Positions 34,166 through 46,600 of a stretch of DNA of 64,000 nt are shown piece after piece. Within the stretch, counting starts at the first letter, position 1, and each line of letters begins with the position of its first letter. The position numbers were made by a program, and so were the translations under genes. Below the pieces are notes generated by a model, which was given only the letters and a program-made list of their open reading frames with translations, had not been told where the DNA came from and did no database searches. The stretch lies in contig MCFE01000011.1 in the NCBI GenBank assembly GCA_002104905.1, positions 186,001-250,000 of the forward strand. The letters are read 5' to 3'. Source of the stretch: Basidiobolus meristosporus CBS 931.73. Its lineage: Eukaryota > Basidiobolomycota > Basidiobolomycetes > Basidiobolales > Basidiobolaceae.

Positions 34166-36620
34166 CTTGTCAATTATAAGTCTTCGTGAGTAGATGCCTT
34201 GTCGGAAAAGCTCGGGAGAGTGCTCACAAGAAAAACAAACCGAAGTCTGAGATACTGATTAGGGAGGATGAATTCTTTTATACATCACGCTAAAATAGTT
34301 GGAAAGATTAAGGTCAGTTTTGTTCACCAGACACATTTCCCTTTTTGCTCCTTCATAAAACTTTGTGTGATACATCCTTGAAAAAATACGAATACCATTA
34401 GATAGGATATGTACTAAATACCATCCTCTTATTTATTGCTTCCAATGAATGATAGTTCACTTGTGACCATTATACCACTTTAAGGATTATTGCTTTTAGA
34501 TAGGAGTTAGCTGTTCGTTGACAACAAATACATCAGCCGAAGCCATGAAGCCAATGCCTAGATACATGGAGGCCGCTCTATTAGTAGCAATTTGTATCAC
34601 TTCTCACAAGACGTATGGAAAGAACAAATATGCAAGTTATAGGTGCTCGACGCTGAAAATTCCTTCCTAAACTCGTAAGGTAACCGAGCCAAACCTTGGC
34701 ATTCCATACTGGTATTCGTAAAATTGAAGTATTATACCTTTAAGGGGTTTAAACAATTGAGGGACCAGGCATGAAGGTTAATTGATATCTGGATATACAA
34801 TCAAGTACAACATCCAATTTCACGGCGTTATCCCAATATAGTAAGAGGACCACTGTTGAGTTTCAAGCTGGTAAACTTAACTTGAGCAGTTTCTGAGCAA
34901 TATGGTAGTCCAATAGAACCCTGCATCTTCCAGAGCAGGGTTGGTGATGTCATGATTCATGGCCATGCACGGTTTGGTTATGAAAATTACATCAATTGAA
35001 TAATATTTTGATTAATATTTTGCTAAGAGCATTGAAGTAGATGCCATGAAGTTTAACCAAACTGTATTACTAACTAGATTACAAATTCCCTCGTATCTAG
35101 TCTGAAAGTATACATTGGGACAAACCCTCTTACACCCTTTGTCGTAAATTTGTAATGTGTTGTGGCTACCAGCCTTTGCTCACTTTATTCAATGATCTTG
35201 GTCCAGTCCCTTTGAATTGTGCTTAGGCGCAGTTGATTTTATCAAACTTAACTCCTTCATAAAATTTGAATAGCCTAATCAACGTATACTTGGTATATAT
35301 CTAACTTATACACCAAGCAAGAGAGTAGCAAGAGTACATTAATGTAGTGCATATCGGGCTCGTCAAACGATATTTTTTGCTTGAAAGGTACAATATAGTT
35401 AATATTAGTCTGGGTACCTTCCATCTAAACTACGATGCATACTCGACTACTGTGACAGGAATTCACATGCTTTCAACGTTTATGAGAAATATAGATGTTT
35501 ATCTCATGTTTGAAGTTACATTAATTGATACTATTTTACTAGATGACATCAAGTATCGTGATATCACACGACACCACATTGCTAGGAAATGCTTACGATA
35601 GTTTTCACACTCCTACGCTTTTGCAGTTCATTATACATATTGATCAACTCTTGTACATGCAGTACCAGCTTGAGGTATTAGAAATAGATTAATGAGACTG
35701 TCCAACGTTGTAGGGATCAGGCGTAACCTAGCTTAAGCAGTTGCCACCAACGCATAAATACGGCTTCAATTCTATATTCTTGCAGCTATGAATATAAGGA
35801 AGTCGTCAGAATCGAAACGGTATACTTTTGGTGCATAATCGGAATGTTCTCACTATAGATGGAAGTGGGGTAAATCCATTAATAGCCTCGCAGAAAATCC
35901 ATCACTTCTGATTTTCAGCGGCTTGTATCCAACTGGGAGTCTATTTTTAATGGATTTGACAAATCTACTTGATCTGGAATTTGCGGCTATTAATAGCGTT
36001 GTAATAAATATGTTCAAATGCCCATATTTGATGAATTCTAGCTCTCATTATTCGATATTTCAAGTAATTTTCAATAGTATGGTCATAAATTAAACGGCTC
36101 AGTCTTACGTTGAAAAGCGGTCCATATATGAAAGGTTCGACTCAGGCTTCTGCTTCATTGGTTGTAGGGGGCTAATGTCAGTTGCAAGTGAATGAGAGCA
36201 AGATGCTAACCCATGTCGAGTATCCAGAAAAGAAGATCAGCTTATACAGGACGCGGGATCCCATTTCTGGCTCGTGTTACCATCAGATTCCTAGATTCCT
36301 AGATAGATATAAATGCAATACTGTGCCTCTCCCCCTTCTCCATCTTGCACGCTAATTAACTTTCGGGTGAATATCTCCTACATTTCCTTGGTATTACAGT
36401 TGAAACAATCCTATGCAATAGAGATCATATCAATCTTTGACTTGATTTTTGTATCTATTGACTCCGATTTCTCAGTGTTAAATATTCGACCATCCCAGTA
36501 ACTTGTAGCTTGTTTGGAATACTTCCATTCTTTATACTTCGATCCCATTCCTTCCCTTTGGTTGGTTAATCCAAAGCGCTTATACCATATATTCGGGACT
36601 CTTTCTAAAAACCCACCTAG
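34166..36620. other. Long spacer
   Basis: No convincing gene was seen. An 84-codon plus frame (35347-35601) and a 62-codon plus frame (36313-36501) show no family features. The last 80 bases are a pyrimidine-rich leader of the next gene, with a TACCATATATTC element near 36583. Confidence 0.45.
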
Positions 36621-37412
36621 ATGCCCTCTGAAATTACCCTTCCGCCACCTACTCTAAGCCTCAAAAAAGCGACACATAGCTATTTGACGGGTCTCACTCC
36701 ATTGAGCGCTTACGAGTTAGAAAAAGACACCAAGCTTGACATATCAAATGCTCCGTTTAATCAAATGGATATTACTGGTTCTACAGACGTTGCAGCGCCC
36801 AAAACCAAAGAAACTAGAGCCTATACACTAAAGCAGTTGTTTGCTGGTCTGAGACTTTTCACTACCACTGCAGAGGATAAGCTTTCTTCTGAGGAGAAGC
36901 TTTTTGAGGAATTTGAGAATGAGGGGCAAACCCTAGGGGACGACATGTTACACCTGGCATTGAATGCCGACTTGCTCGAACACCGCCCCGATTACTCGCC
37001 GGTTAAATCAGCTTATATACTGAGTTTAGAAAAGCTACGTAACTGTAAAGAACGACCTATGGTGCAAGTACTTCTAATTCACCAGACCATGACGAGGCTT
37101 CAATGTTCGGTCACAGTTAACGGCCTACATCCTTCACTTATTGAGCGTCGAGTATTGGAAAAAGCAGCATTCCTCAGGCGCGTAGGAAAGGCAACTTATT
37201 CCCAGGTTGCTCCTATTTCTACGCCTACGCTCTCTAAGCAACATTATATTCCTCCACCACCACCTTATTCTCGCTTCGAGAATGCGGAAGTCGTAAATGC
37301 CGAGGAAATTATTGACAGTGGGGACGATAACGACGATAGTGATGACGATGACGATATTCCACTGGGCCTCTTACAAACCTACTTCCAAAATAGACAGAAA
37401 TTCACACTCTAG
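36621..37412 (+). CDS. Acidic PPxY-containing protein of unknown function
   Basis: The protein has 263 residues in one exon with no signal peptide or TM. Residues 65-185 are a charged, probably helical domain (LKQLFAGLRLFTTTAEDK, then the EKLFEEFENEG and LRNCKERPMVQVLLIHQTM segments). A proline run ending in PPPPPYSRFE (residues 211-220) contains a PPxY motif. It is followed by an Asp/Ser-rich acidic tract (about 231-247) and a short conserved-looking tail IPLGLLQTYF. PPxY suggests binding to WW-domain proteins such as Rsp5/Nedd4 ligases. The family is not recognised. The ATG follows a pyrimidine-rich leader like that of arrestin 2. Confidence 0.7.
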   Translation: MPSEITLPPPTLSLKKATHSYLTGLTPLSAYELEKDTKLDISNAPFNQMDITGSTDVAAPKTKETRAYTLKQLFAGLRLFTTTAEDKLSSEEKLFEEFENEGQTLGDDMLHLALNADLLEHRPDYSPVKSAYILSLEKLRNCKERPMVQVLLIHQTMTRLQCSVTVNGLHPSLIERRVLEKAAFLRRVGKATYSQVAPISTPTLSKQHYIPPPPPYSRFENAEVVNAEEIIDSGDDNDDSDDDDDIPLGLLQTYFQNRQKFTL

Positions 37413-38560
37413 ACAAAAGTGAAACGATCTAATACTGACCAACTTAATTGAGCACCCTCTTTCCCCAAGACCTTCGCCCATCACTATTACTTCATGAACC
37501 TAAACCATAATAACATTCGAAACGCATATCTCTTAATACTATTATTATGCTCGTACCTCATATCAAATATCACATTTCTCGGAACAATTACCCTTAGCGT
37601 GTAGTAAACCATCCCACCTCTCATCAGAAGATTCGTCCATCAGAGCCACCGTTATCTAACTGAAAAGCTAAGATTGGATCCAACAACGCATATCAACACT
37701 TGGCATTGTATATAATCGAATAAAGATCCCTTTGAGGAAAATGCACAATACGAAGCACTTGTAGTACGCATTTTTATCAGGTGACACGGTTTAAAACGGC
37801 GATACTCACTGCGAACCCTTCTATCTACTTCCAAGCTTTCGACTCTAGCCCCATTTGCAAATACTAATCTGTAAAGCCCCAAATACATCGAATATACTTA
37901 TCCGGTAGATATCGATTGATATGACCTGAATTCAATTTTGTGAAATAGATTTTCCATCGATCCAACCTTAAAGTTAGCTTGATCCATCCTTGAGCCAGAA
38001 ATCGAACCATCATGGTGATACGATTTTTCTCGGTGTCAGTCATAGCATCCCAAACGAGTGATTGATGGACAACAATATTTTCGTTGCTGAGCACAACCTC
38101 TGAGAAGATTCGGCTATCACTCAGAATAACCTAGTCAAGGAATCACAAAATTCCTCATTTCCAAATATAGGTTGATTGTCCCATGGAATTCCAAGGTGCA
38201 GATATTAACTATCCAAATATGTATCCTGACTTAATTGAAGCCTCGGAGATTGTGGTCTAGCGAAGTATGTGCACCAACTGGCGTTTGTCAAAACGGTATC
38301 CAGCTCAACTTGATTTTTTTACTGGTTTTTTCATTCACTGTCCTTTTTTGTTAGACAACACCTCGCAATGTTTCACTATCAAATCACCTCAACCCACCAG
38401 ATACACATGGCAGTGACAAAAATAAACCTCGATCGCAGGAGGAATACCTCATTTTGAGTGGATCTTATCGATGCCATATCGGATTAGTACTGGCCATTTC
38501 GATTCCTGAAGCGTGTGCACACTTGGATCACTCAGCAGTCGTGCTTCCTGGAAAATTAAG
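37413..38560 (-). CDS. Unresolved minus-strand exons, unknown product
   Basis: Several coding-like pieces lie in order on the minus strand. One begins after TTTTCCAG near 38548 (EARLLSDPSVHTLQESKWPV, ending in HSK and a TGA at about 38455). A second begins after CTAGG near 38131 (VILSDSRIFSEVVLSN, then a Trp/Arg-rich WIKLTLRLDRWKIYFTKLNS part). A third lies near 37855-37800 (FANGARVESLEVDRRVRSE). Donor sites consistent with one gene were not all found. This could be one multi-exon gene or a decaying one. No family is recognised. Confidence 0.3.
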
Positions 38561-39118
38561 CAAGATGTGTAGTTGAAAACTGCTGCTATGCATTGATATA
38601 TTTATAGTAGCAAGCAAAAGACCAAAATACTACGGAAAGCCTAGATAGATATTGATAGAGATGATGATCCCACTCGAGTTGAAAAGGCGATTCTCTAGTG
38701 GACGGAGCGGAGAAGCAGGTCCTCTCTAGAGATTTACCACACTTACATTTTTACTCATCGTTTCTTTATTAACTAGTTGTGTTGTTTATCGTTGGTATCA
38801 TTTCTGATAACAGATCTATTTCTACATATGTGTTGATTATGGGGGTGACAGTATGGTTGTCCTCATCATATACGTGAGTATGGCGGAGGATCCTGCGAGA
38901 AATAAGACATTTGATCCAGTCTATCACAGGAAATACGCAAATTTAATGTCCAGAGTTTATCTCATCAAGCTTACTGAGGTTCGGGAAAATTCATATATAT
39001 AGCCTTTTCACGTGAGCCACCCAGATCATAAGCTCAAGCCACATTACCTTGTGTTTATTTAGGAGTACAAATTATTTTAAACTGGTGAACTCGATTTCTA
39101 AGGCAATCCGCAGTAGCG
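38561..39118. other. Spacer
   Basis: Nothing recognisable was seen. Confidence 0.4.
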
Positions 39119-39346
39119 TCAATGGTTATGGGTAAGTTGTTTTATCAAGGCTTCGTGTTGATTAGCCATAGTGTGATGATAAATTGCTCTTTTAATACTC
39201 AACGGTTGACCAATTGTCATAGGATGAGGGCTATGTATATTTTGGCTTTTGGTGCAACCGTTGGAGTTGAATTCGTATTGTGTATGGGATGGAATCTCGC
39301 CTGTGGAGTTTTGAGCTTCACTCGACGGGGTGTATTGGTTGTACAT
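39119..39346 (-). CDS. Micro-gene D: 75-residue member of a novel small-protein family
   Basis: This is a single exon from an ATG at 39346. The N-terminal half is polar and low in hydrophobics (Asn, Ser, Thr, Gln). The last 30 residues contain the family block starting GQPLSIKRAIYHHTM and ending in KQLT, which aligns without gaps to the blocks of micro-genes A, B and C (invariant G, S, Y-H and final T). It has no signal peptide or TM. The plus strand also has a frame here, but only this one matches the family. It is transcribed divergently from micro-gene A. A TATATATA element on the minus strand lies about 75 bases upstream. Confidence 0.65.
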   Translation of the reverse strand: MYNQYTPSSEAQNSTGEIPSHTQYEFNSNGCTKSQNIHSPHPMTIGQPLSIKRAIYHHTMANQHEALIKQLTHNH

Positions 39347-39417
39347 ACTAATTTCAAACTAGAATCCAACTCGAGTCAAGAGGATTGGTATGTAATCAAG
39401 AGATTGCGCACGCTTGA

Positions 39418-39428
39418 GTATATATATG
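39418..39428 (-). promoter_or_regulatory. TATA element of micro-gene D
   Basis: The minus strand reads CATATATATACTC about 75 bases before the ATG. TATA elements also precede the three other family members. Confidence 0.45.
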
Positions 39429-39446
39429 AAAACCACTTCACTATGT

Positions 39447-40006
39447 GACCAAGCTACGGTAATCTTTACGTCAATTGAGTCAGAGGACGCTATTTATCTA
39501 TTTGTAGCGGCCAAATGAATGTCATACATGGGAATCTGGATCGTCATTTGTTTATATCAAAATTTAGTATTTAAGCGCAGGAGTGAAGCAAATCAGTACT
39601 CAAGGTTCACCATGAAACAGTGATTAACAATCCGTAACGAAGTAACATGCGAAGGTCAAATAGCCAATATACATAGAGGTAGTGGACTGATGAAGTGAAC
39701 GGGAAGAGCGATAGCATAGGTAACATCGCCTTAGAAGTCGTCGATATATAAAAAGCAGCAACCAAGTGTGTTAGGCTATGTGATTGCTAATTCTCTTGCA
39801 TACTCATCAACCATGCTCCACAGAAAATGTATGCGTTAAAGTCTCGTTACGCCATAATTACATCAATTCCTAGAGTAATTATGACGTGGATGAACTAAAT
39901 ATTCTGCTCACGACTCATATAAACCAACAAGCGGCCATCGCTTGTTAGACTCAATTTCTAACCATTGACATACACACCAATCACTATCTGAAGTTCCTTT
40001 AGGAAT
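39447..40006. other. Divergent promoter between micro-genes D and A
   Basis: This is about 660 bp between two head-to-head ATGs, with TATA elements near each end. No other gene was seen. Confidence 0.5.
39916..39925 (+). promoter_or_regulatory. TATA element of micro-gene A
   Basis: The sequence CATATAAACC lies about 85 bases before the ATG. Micro-gene C has the near-identical TATATAAACC. Confidence 0.5.
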
Positions 40007-40240
40007 ATGACACAACCTTCTCAAAGTATTCTGGACGACTTGAACTACCACTACTACCCATCCAATCATTCAAATATCCTCACCAGACATAACAACACAC
40101 CAAAGTCTCAATGTACCTGGAATGGACGTTTAGTTAGTGTAGAGGAGATGGAATATCATCACAAGATGAAGTGTAAATGCCAAAACTTGATGAGAAAGAT
40201 TACTGACGAGGGCAGATACTCTGACTCGAATGAAGGATAG
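40007..40240 (+). CDS. Micro-gene A: 77-residue member of a novel small-protein family
   Basis: This is a single-exon frame. It begins MTQPSQS, close to MTQQSKS of micro-gene B, is polar and His/Asn/Tyr-rich in the first half, and carries the family block beginning GRLVSVEEMEYHHKM and ending RKIT at residues 40-66. It has no signal peptide or TM. The block pattern is G-x3-S-[VI]-x2-x2-Y-H followed by about 14 mostly basic/hydrophobic alternating residues and T, which suggests an amphipathic helix. The function is unknown. Confidence 0.7.
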   Translation: MTQPSQSILDDLNYHYYPSNHSNILTRHNNTPKSQCTWNGRLVSVEEMEYHHKMKCKCQNLMRKITDEGRYSDSNEG

Positions 40241-40464
40241 CCCTTTTTAGGCTGACTTTGTAACGAATAAAGTGTTAGATTACTTCATGATAATCTGAAG
40301 AATGATTTTATTCATGTCCTTCACGAATGCTATTTTCACCATTATTCCACATGGATTATAATAATACATGGAGCTATGTTTGATTAAACTTCTAGGCAGT
40401 AGCGTTTTATGTAAGGTTTGGTTGGTAGTGGAAACGAAAGGTATGACGAAAATCTTGAGTCATT

Positions 40465-41636
40465 TTACTCGATTAAATTTAAGTTACGTTCAGAAGGTAC
40501 TTGGGCTTCAGCCATCTTTGCAGTTGTATTCACTACAGCACAAAATGTTAATACCAACTCTACTATTTACCAAAAGCAGGTAAAACAACTTACAATGGGA
40601 TTTCAATCCCTTTCCAAAATTAAGGTAACACTGAATAGTCATGATGATAGTTATGAAAATCATGACCAAGGATAACGAAGCTGAAGGTAAACTCTCGGTT
40701 AACGGAATTTCTGGGAAAATTATAAGAGAAAACTTTACCAAAGAAAGATAGGAAAATGATGGTCGATTTGTATTTCCTCTCTGTTCTCTTCTGTTGTATC
40801 CGTATCAGCTTGAAGATAAAGTACCCTGCACCACAACACAAGCCCAACAAGAAGAATACTGTAGCAACTCGGTTCTCACGTCGAATACAGTATATTGCCA
40901 AGACTAGGGTAATTATAATAATAGGAAGCGAGGCTATCGTGATGGGTGTCTCTGGATCGCTATCGCCTAGGACCAATACCAAGAACTGAATACAGAAGCC
41001 GAGGAAGAAAAACACGTCAAGCTTCACCAAAGTGAGGAAGATCTGATATGTGCGATATCGAGCTTCATAGAGCATTTGTTAGGTACTTGCATCAATCCAG
41101 GAAGCCATTTGAAGAAACTTACATTTCAATCTAACATCTGCGCCGATTCGCTTGTAAATATTCCATCCGAATTCCCGGTAAAGACCGTATCCAACCCATA
41201 GATACAGAAGGAAAAAAACGAACATAATAACCGCAATAGAAATGGTCAGATTCTGACACATCTTCCCTGGAGCCCCCTCAATGCCTGAAATTTGGCTCAG
41301 CTGGTGGTATTGGATCAGCGAGTAGCAGAAGCACGACAGGTTGAATAACATAAGTGCAATGATCTGGATTGTGTTTTGGTGTCGCAACTAAATTCAAGGT
41401 CAATCAAAAAGCACTTGCCCGTAAAATATAATGACAACACTTACAGCATCCCATACCAGTACAACCTGGAAAAGTTGTGAGCTAATGAAAATGATGAAAT
41501 ACACTAATAAGGTGTAATTATCAGAGTTGTCATGATAGAGTTTATTTGCGTAGGTATACGCTATAAGGGACTCCAGCACCACTACGACCACGGTCTCCAA
41601 TATCGACAGAACTAACGAAGCTTTGGGGTAGTTCAC
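40465..41636 (-). CDS. UPF0658-type Golgi multi-pass membrane protein
   Basis: The exons seen are: one beginning by 41636 and ending at 41445; 41387-41123; 41062-40739; 40680-40594; and a last exon near 40532-40465 (or ending at 40508 with another acceptor). The first coding exon is missing its start. Family hallmarks are the KASLVLSILETVVVVVLES helix, a Q-NTIQIIALMLFN segment, GWNIYKRIGADVRLKS joined across a splice to RYRTYQIFLTLVKLD, FFFLGFCIQFLVLVLG, TIASLPIIIITLVLAIY and the end NFGKGLKSH. These match fungal UPF0658 Golgi membrane proteins (S. pombe C1952.10c type), with seven or so TM helices. The molecular function is unknown. Confidence 0.85.
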
Positions 41637-42701
41637 TTTGAAATTCTAGTGCAGAAAACGGAAGTAACTGAAATATTAACCACTGAGAGCCGCATAGAAT
41701 TGTAGAGCAGTACCAGAGAAGACATGTTCTTAATTACCTTCATTTTCAAGCGCCTTACAAGCACATATTCCGGGATTTGGTTGGCTTTGAGGAAAATACC
41801 AAGGCAAGGTATGTGATGACTTGTTATGAGAATGAGTTTCAACAGAAATGTACCTCACGATGTTCTTATTAAGGATATTGGGCTAATATGAAAATGGGCG
41901 CATATCCATATTAGAGTTATCATTTTCAAATTGAGACAACCCCCTACTATGTTTTGATTCAAGAGAGCCTGATTGCGAGCACATCAGTACTATATAGAGA
42001 AGCTGTAAATGCTCGATTCATAAACACTTTCACAAACGGTCCTCATGTGAATAGCCAAAGCGCAATGAGATTAGCTGGTTTCCACTGAAACTGAATGCAT
42101 ACACCATGACTTGTGTCGCTTCTATCACAATTTCCTAAACTGTCAGTATCATCTAAGTTGCCACTATCCATATTAGAGCGGCCAGGTCCCATGCGCACTA
42201 TACTATGTCTGGGCTAGGGCATACGGGTTTTTTCAGGAATATCGTTGCCAATGAAATAGCATCGTAATAGCCTCAAACTAGCCCCTACATCTTTGCATCT
42301 CAACTATCTGTCTTAAATAGCACACTTGCCTTTTATACTACTCCAGTCCCATCAAGCTGAAAGCTGAACCAAGCCCGCTGATGTATCTCATGAAAAGCAG
42401 GTTTCAAAACAAGCTATATCAAGAGAAGGAATCATTTTACACTCAATGGCACGCTGTATTCGCTACATGAAGGGCTGTATGCACTCAGTGGTAGAAATAA
42501 ACCAGACCTATTTGCAACATTTCACTAGTTGAAAATCGACTCACAGCACATACTTTCATGTAAGAAAAGACTTTAATCCAGCTTAAACCAGCATGATGCT
42601 TCACCATTTACCAAGCGGACGAAACGAGACTTTTTTAATGTGTGTATTTTCATCGACGATGTGTGACAGACACAACAATGGCCAATTTAGAAATGTGATA
42701 T
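41637..42701. other. Spacer, probably holding the 5' exon of the UPF0658 gene
   Basis: The minus frame 41633-41842 may include the missing first exon (with KNMSSLVLLYNSM), but the junction would need a 35-base intron. The remaining 800 bases show no gene. Confidence 0.35.
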
Positions 42702-43067
42702 CTAGTTATCTTCGACGACTTCGGTTTGGAGACCCTTGTAGGAAGTGACAGGAACAAATGTCACGTAAGTGTAAAGCTTCTCCTTAGCATCCTCATCGTC
42801 GTTACGTCTACGAGCAAGACGAACACGGATACGACGTTGGACGTTACGAATACCGTGGCTCCATACTTGCTTGTTTACAGAAGGATCCAAGCGGACATCA
42901 ACAGTGCCCATTTGCTTAGTAGCAAAGGCCTTGATGGCCTTCACAGCAGTGGGAGCCTTCTTCTTGAAGGAGCGGTCATGAATGAGCTTGTGAAGATGGA
43001 TAGTGTATTCTCTGGTGACAACGTCAGAAAGAGTAGAGCGCTTGGTACCCTTTTGTTCCTTTGCCAT
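42702..43067 (-). CDS. RPL31: 60S ribosomal protein L31 (eL31)
   Basis: The protein has 121 residues in a single exon and shows the family sequence throughout: [56 protein letters not shown] and [12 protein letters not shown]. The length is normal for eL31. It is a component of the large cytosolic ribosomal subunit near the peptide exit tunnel. Many fungal RPL31 genes have an intron near the start; none is needed here. Confidence 0.97.
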   Translation of the reverse strand: MAKEQKGTKRSTLSDVVTREYTIHLHKLIHDRSFKKKAPTAVKAIKAFATKQMGTVDVRLDPSVNKQVWSHGIRNVQRRIRVRLARRRNDDEDAKEKLYTYVTFVPVTSYKGLQTEVVEDN

Positions 43068-43677
43068 TGTCTAATGCGACGATGGATGGACAATAAAAGT
43101 AATTCGATGTAAGAAACTGCGCTGCTCTATATTACATTCAGTCGAAAATTTGAAATTCTTACCAAGAATAATCGCTTGGTTGGAAAACTGCGAGAGAAAG
43201 GAAGATGGGAAATTCGTGCGATGGTATTAATTGAATGGAATTCGAATGGCCTTGATCGGAATGAACCAATAGAATACAGTGTTCATTCCCTTTTCAATCA
43301 GGTTGAAAAAAACCAGCACTTATCTTAAATTCACATCATGATGAATACAACTTAACACGATTATTCTGCATTGTATCACGAGTTAAACTAATTACAATTT
43401 CTAAATGTATTTTGTGGTGTTCTCTTAAATTGGGGAATATATGCATTTAGAATGTGGCTTTGATGTTTACAGACATGGTGCTTGTAATACGAAATATTGT
43501 TCCAGATATTTTAGATATTTCTCATGAACAGGTTTGGCTAAACCAATATTTCTTCTCTCTAAAGATTCATAACATCAAGAGCCTTTCGGCACTTTTATCT
43601 ATATTCGCGTTTTTATTTCTTATTTCCTTATACGACCCAAATCCATTTCATTCGGCTGACTTTCTCGAAGACAGTAA
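43068..43677. promoter_or_regulatory. Divergent promoter between RPL31 and the WxxxF-repeat gene
   Basis: This is about 610 bp between two head-to-head genes. The half next to RPL31 has a T-rich leader. No reading frame was supported; the plus frame 43454-43744 runs into the start of the next gene in another phase. Confidence 0.45.
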
Positions 43678-46600
43678 ATGTCTGATCCACACCAATCAAA
43701 CAAAAGCCTTGGTAATGAGCCTTCAAATGCTTCCGAACTACTGAACAATCTACAGGGCAGGAGGACTGGAAAACTCCCAGAAAAATCGTCTGGTTTTAGT
43801 GGAATTGCAAACTCTACTCGTTCTCTATTTCGTAGCATACTGGGTAATGGTGTAACCAACGGAACAACATCAAACGCTAATCTTGCAAACTTACTTTCCA
43901 ACAAACCCGGAAACTCGACTTCAGTCAACCGAGATACTTCTGGTCCGTTGGAAGGTTCTAGTCAATGGGCAGAGGCCATTAACAATACTTCACACCCTGT
44001 AGCTTCAGGTGGCTCTTCGACTCAATCCAATTTCAACACAATTATTCAACGGGAGGTTACTATACCGTCCCTTGAAGATGAGTTAAATCGTTTCACGGAT
44101 GTCGGCACTTCCTCCAATTCAGGAGAAGGAAATGAATTCGAAAGTATTCATGAAAATACTTTGGATATCTCGCTCGCATCCGAACTTCCAAACTTTTCTG
44201 TTCATAGCGAAAACTCTATCGGGGCCAGATTTCCTCTTAATCGGTTTTCATTGAAATCTGCCCCACATGTTGGTCTATGCGTAAATAGCACTGAACCTTC
44301 GTTAATCACTTCAGACAAAAACACCTCACTCATTGCTGAGAAGAGAGCTTATGCCTGGGCCGATGAATTCCTGAGTCAGTTCAGTGAGAGTTCAGGTGAA
44401 AGTCATACGACGGAGAGTATTGGCAAACACCGCGATGCCCCTAATCTTAATGAAGATACATCAAGTGCCCAGGGTGAGCAATATCTTAACGAATCGCTCG
44501 ACATCCAAAGGAATATTGACGACAAACCATCAAATTCAAATGCACACATTTCATTGGAGAGTATGATCCAAAGCCCAGATTTCTCTACATCTGAGCTGAC
44601 TGTTCCCCTACAGGATGATATGGCTCTAGAAGAAACCTGGCGACAAACAGATTATAATGATGGTATAGACGCTGGGAGCAGCTTGACCCGTGAAGATCCT
44701 CTGAGAGATTATAGTGAATATTCAGACGGTGCTGACATTGTGGCACTCTTGAATGGGGGAAGCTTTCCTGCAGAGTTATTACCGACACCTTTCGATATAT
44801 CTGTTGTAGAGCAATCACCAACGCAAGCCAATAACGTTCACAATGACTCAGAATGGATAGCTGAGTTTAATCAAGAAGATAAAGGACGCCAAGTCGATTT
44901 ATTAACAGAGGCTGAAGGACAGGAAGCAGTAGATTCTTGGGCTTGGACGTCTGAATTTGAAAGGCAATTATCAACCGAACCCGAAATGCCACTTTTCGAA
45001 ACTTCCGAGGTTAACGATGGGGCTGATGTCATTTCATTCCTGAACAGCACAGAATTCCCAGAAGAGCTTTCAGTGCAGCTGGATGAGGCTTCCAATTTCG
45101 CCAACGCGTGGCACGATTCAACCACAGATCAGGAAAATAACTTTGACTGGTCCAGCGAGTTTAATTGTGACCAAAATGTACCCACTAACGAGAGCTGGGA
45201 TGATACAGAGTTGGAGTCTGCTTCCGACAAGGTCTTCGATGAGGCTCAGGCTCAATTCATTTCAAAGCAAAGTGGTGTTTTGCATAGTGGCAATAGCAAG
45301 GATCTTTACCTTGACAATTCTGAAGTAGTGGATGGTGGAGATGTGATCGCTTTCCTGAATAGTGAGCATTTTCCTGATAGTCTTATACCCAGCGAAGACG
45401 CGCTACTATCCGAAGGAATGTCAGAGTTCGAAACCGAGCTGGAGAAAGACACTACAGCAGGCTGGTTAGCAGAGTTTAATCACGCTCACGCTGATATCGA
45501 AGAGAGTGACGGCAATGATGTGGTCGCTTTTCTTAACAGCTCAGATTTCCCCAAGGAACTTACAAGTAATCCTGAGGATATGGCAGATATGGAGCGGGCA
45601 TGGAATTCTTCCCTGGAGGCAGATTGGTCGACTGAGTTTACGAATGCCGACACAGAGGACGATGCTATTAATGATAAATCAATAGGCTCCCCACGTTCAT
45701 TAGACAAGTGGCTAAAAGAGTTCAACGGAAGTGAAACAGAAGACGACTTCTTGAAGCCAGCTATTGCTTCTAACCGTTCAACAGATGTAAATACGTATTT
45801 TGGAGATGGTTATTTCAACTACATTAAGGAAGAAGACACAGGTCTCATTGTGGACGGAGCAGAAGTGGTTGAATTCCTAAGTGCAGGTGCATTCCCTTTG
45901 GAGCTCACTCCAGATATCACAGATTTAGACGAGGTATCGGAAATGGAAGTCAAAGTAGTTGAAAGCTGGTTCAACGAATTTCAAAAATACGATCCAGACT
46001 CGCAAAATTTGGTTCGTGATATCGCTGGAGACAATTCAGACCTTACAGAAGACGAGATGAACCTTCAGTGGGATCACCAATTTCTTCGCCCTCCCTACCT
46101 GGATGAAGATTTAATTTCGGAACTGAGCGAATCCCGCCCACCTACTCCGCCTGATGGTTTTGAGGTGGTGGCATTTCTAAATCACTCTGATTTCCCGACA
46201 GAACTGACAACTAAGACGCCGGTACTCTCCACTCATGACTCAGTCAAAATCCATTCGTTTACGGAGGACCAGGTCAACCAGTCCCATTTACAGCGTTGGC
46301 TTGATGAATTTGAAGACGGCCAAGACGGTACTAAAGAGAATCCAATTGCTGGGTGGGTAAGCGAATTCTCAGAAATCCAGGATCTAATACGTCAGGAGAT
46401 AGATCAGATTGACAACATTGACAATGAGGAGTTGAGTTTCGATACCTATCATGAGTATACATCTGTATTCTCTCCCAGAAATCATGGGTTTTCCATGTAT
46501 CACGGCAGTAGTGGTCAAACGCAAGCGGCCCTGGATTCCTTCGATAGTTGGACCCGTGATTTCCTGCAGGCCGAGTTCGAAAACAAAATCACAGGTGATA

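Noticed and set aside
36130-36150. tRNA B-box-like string (GGTTCGACTC)
   Set aside because: No A-box or acceptor stem was found.
39122-39448. 108-codon plus-strand frame
   Set aside because: It lies antisense to micro-gene D, whose frame matches three paralogues; this frame matches nothing.
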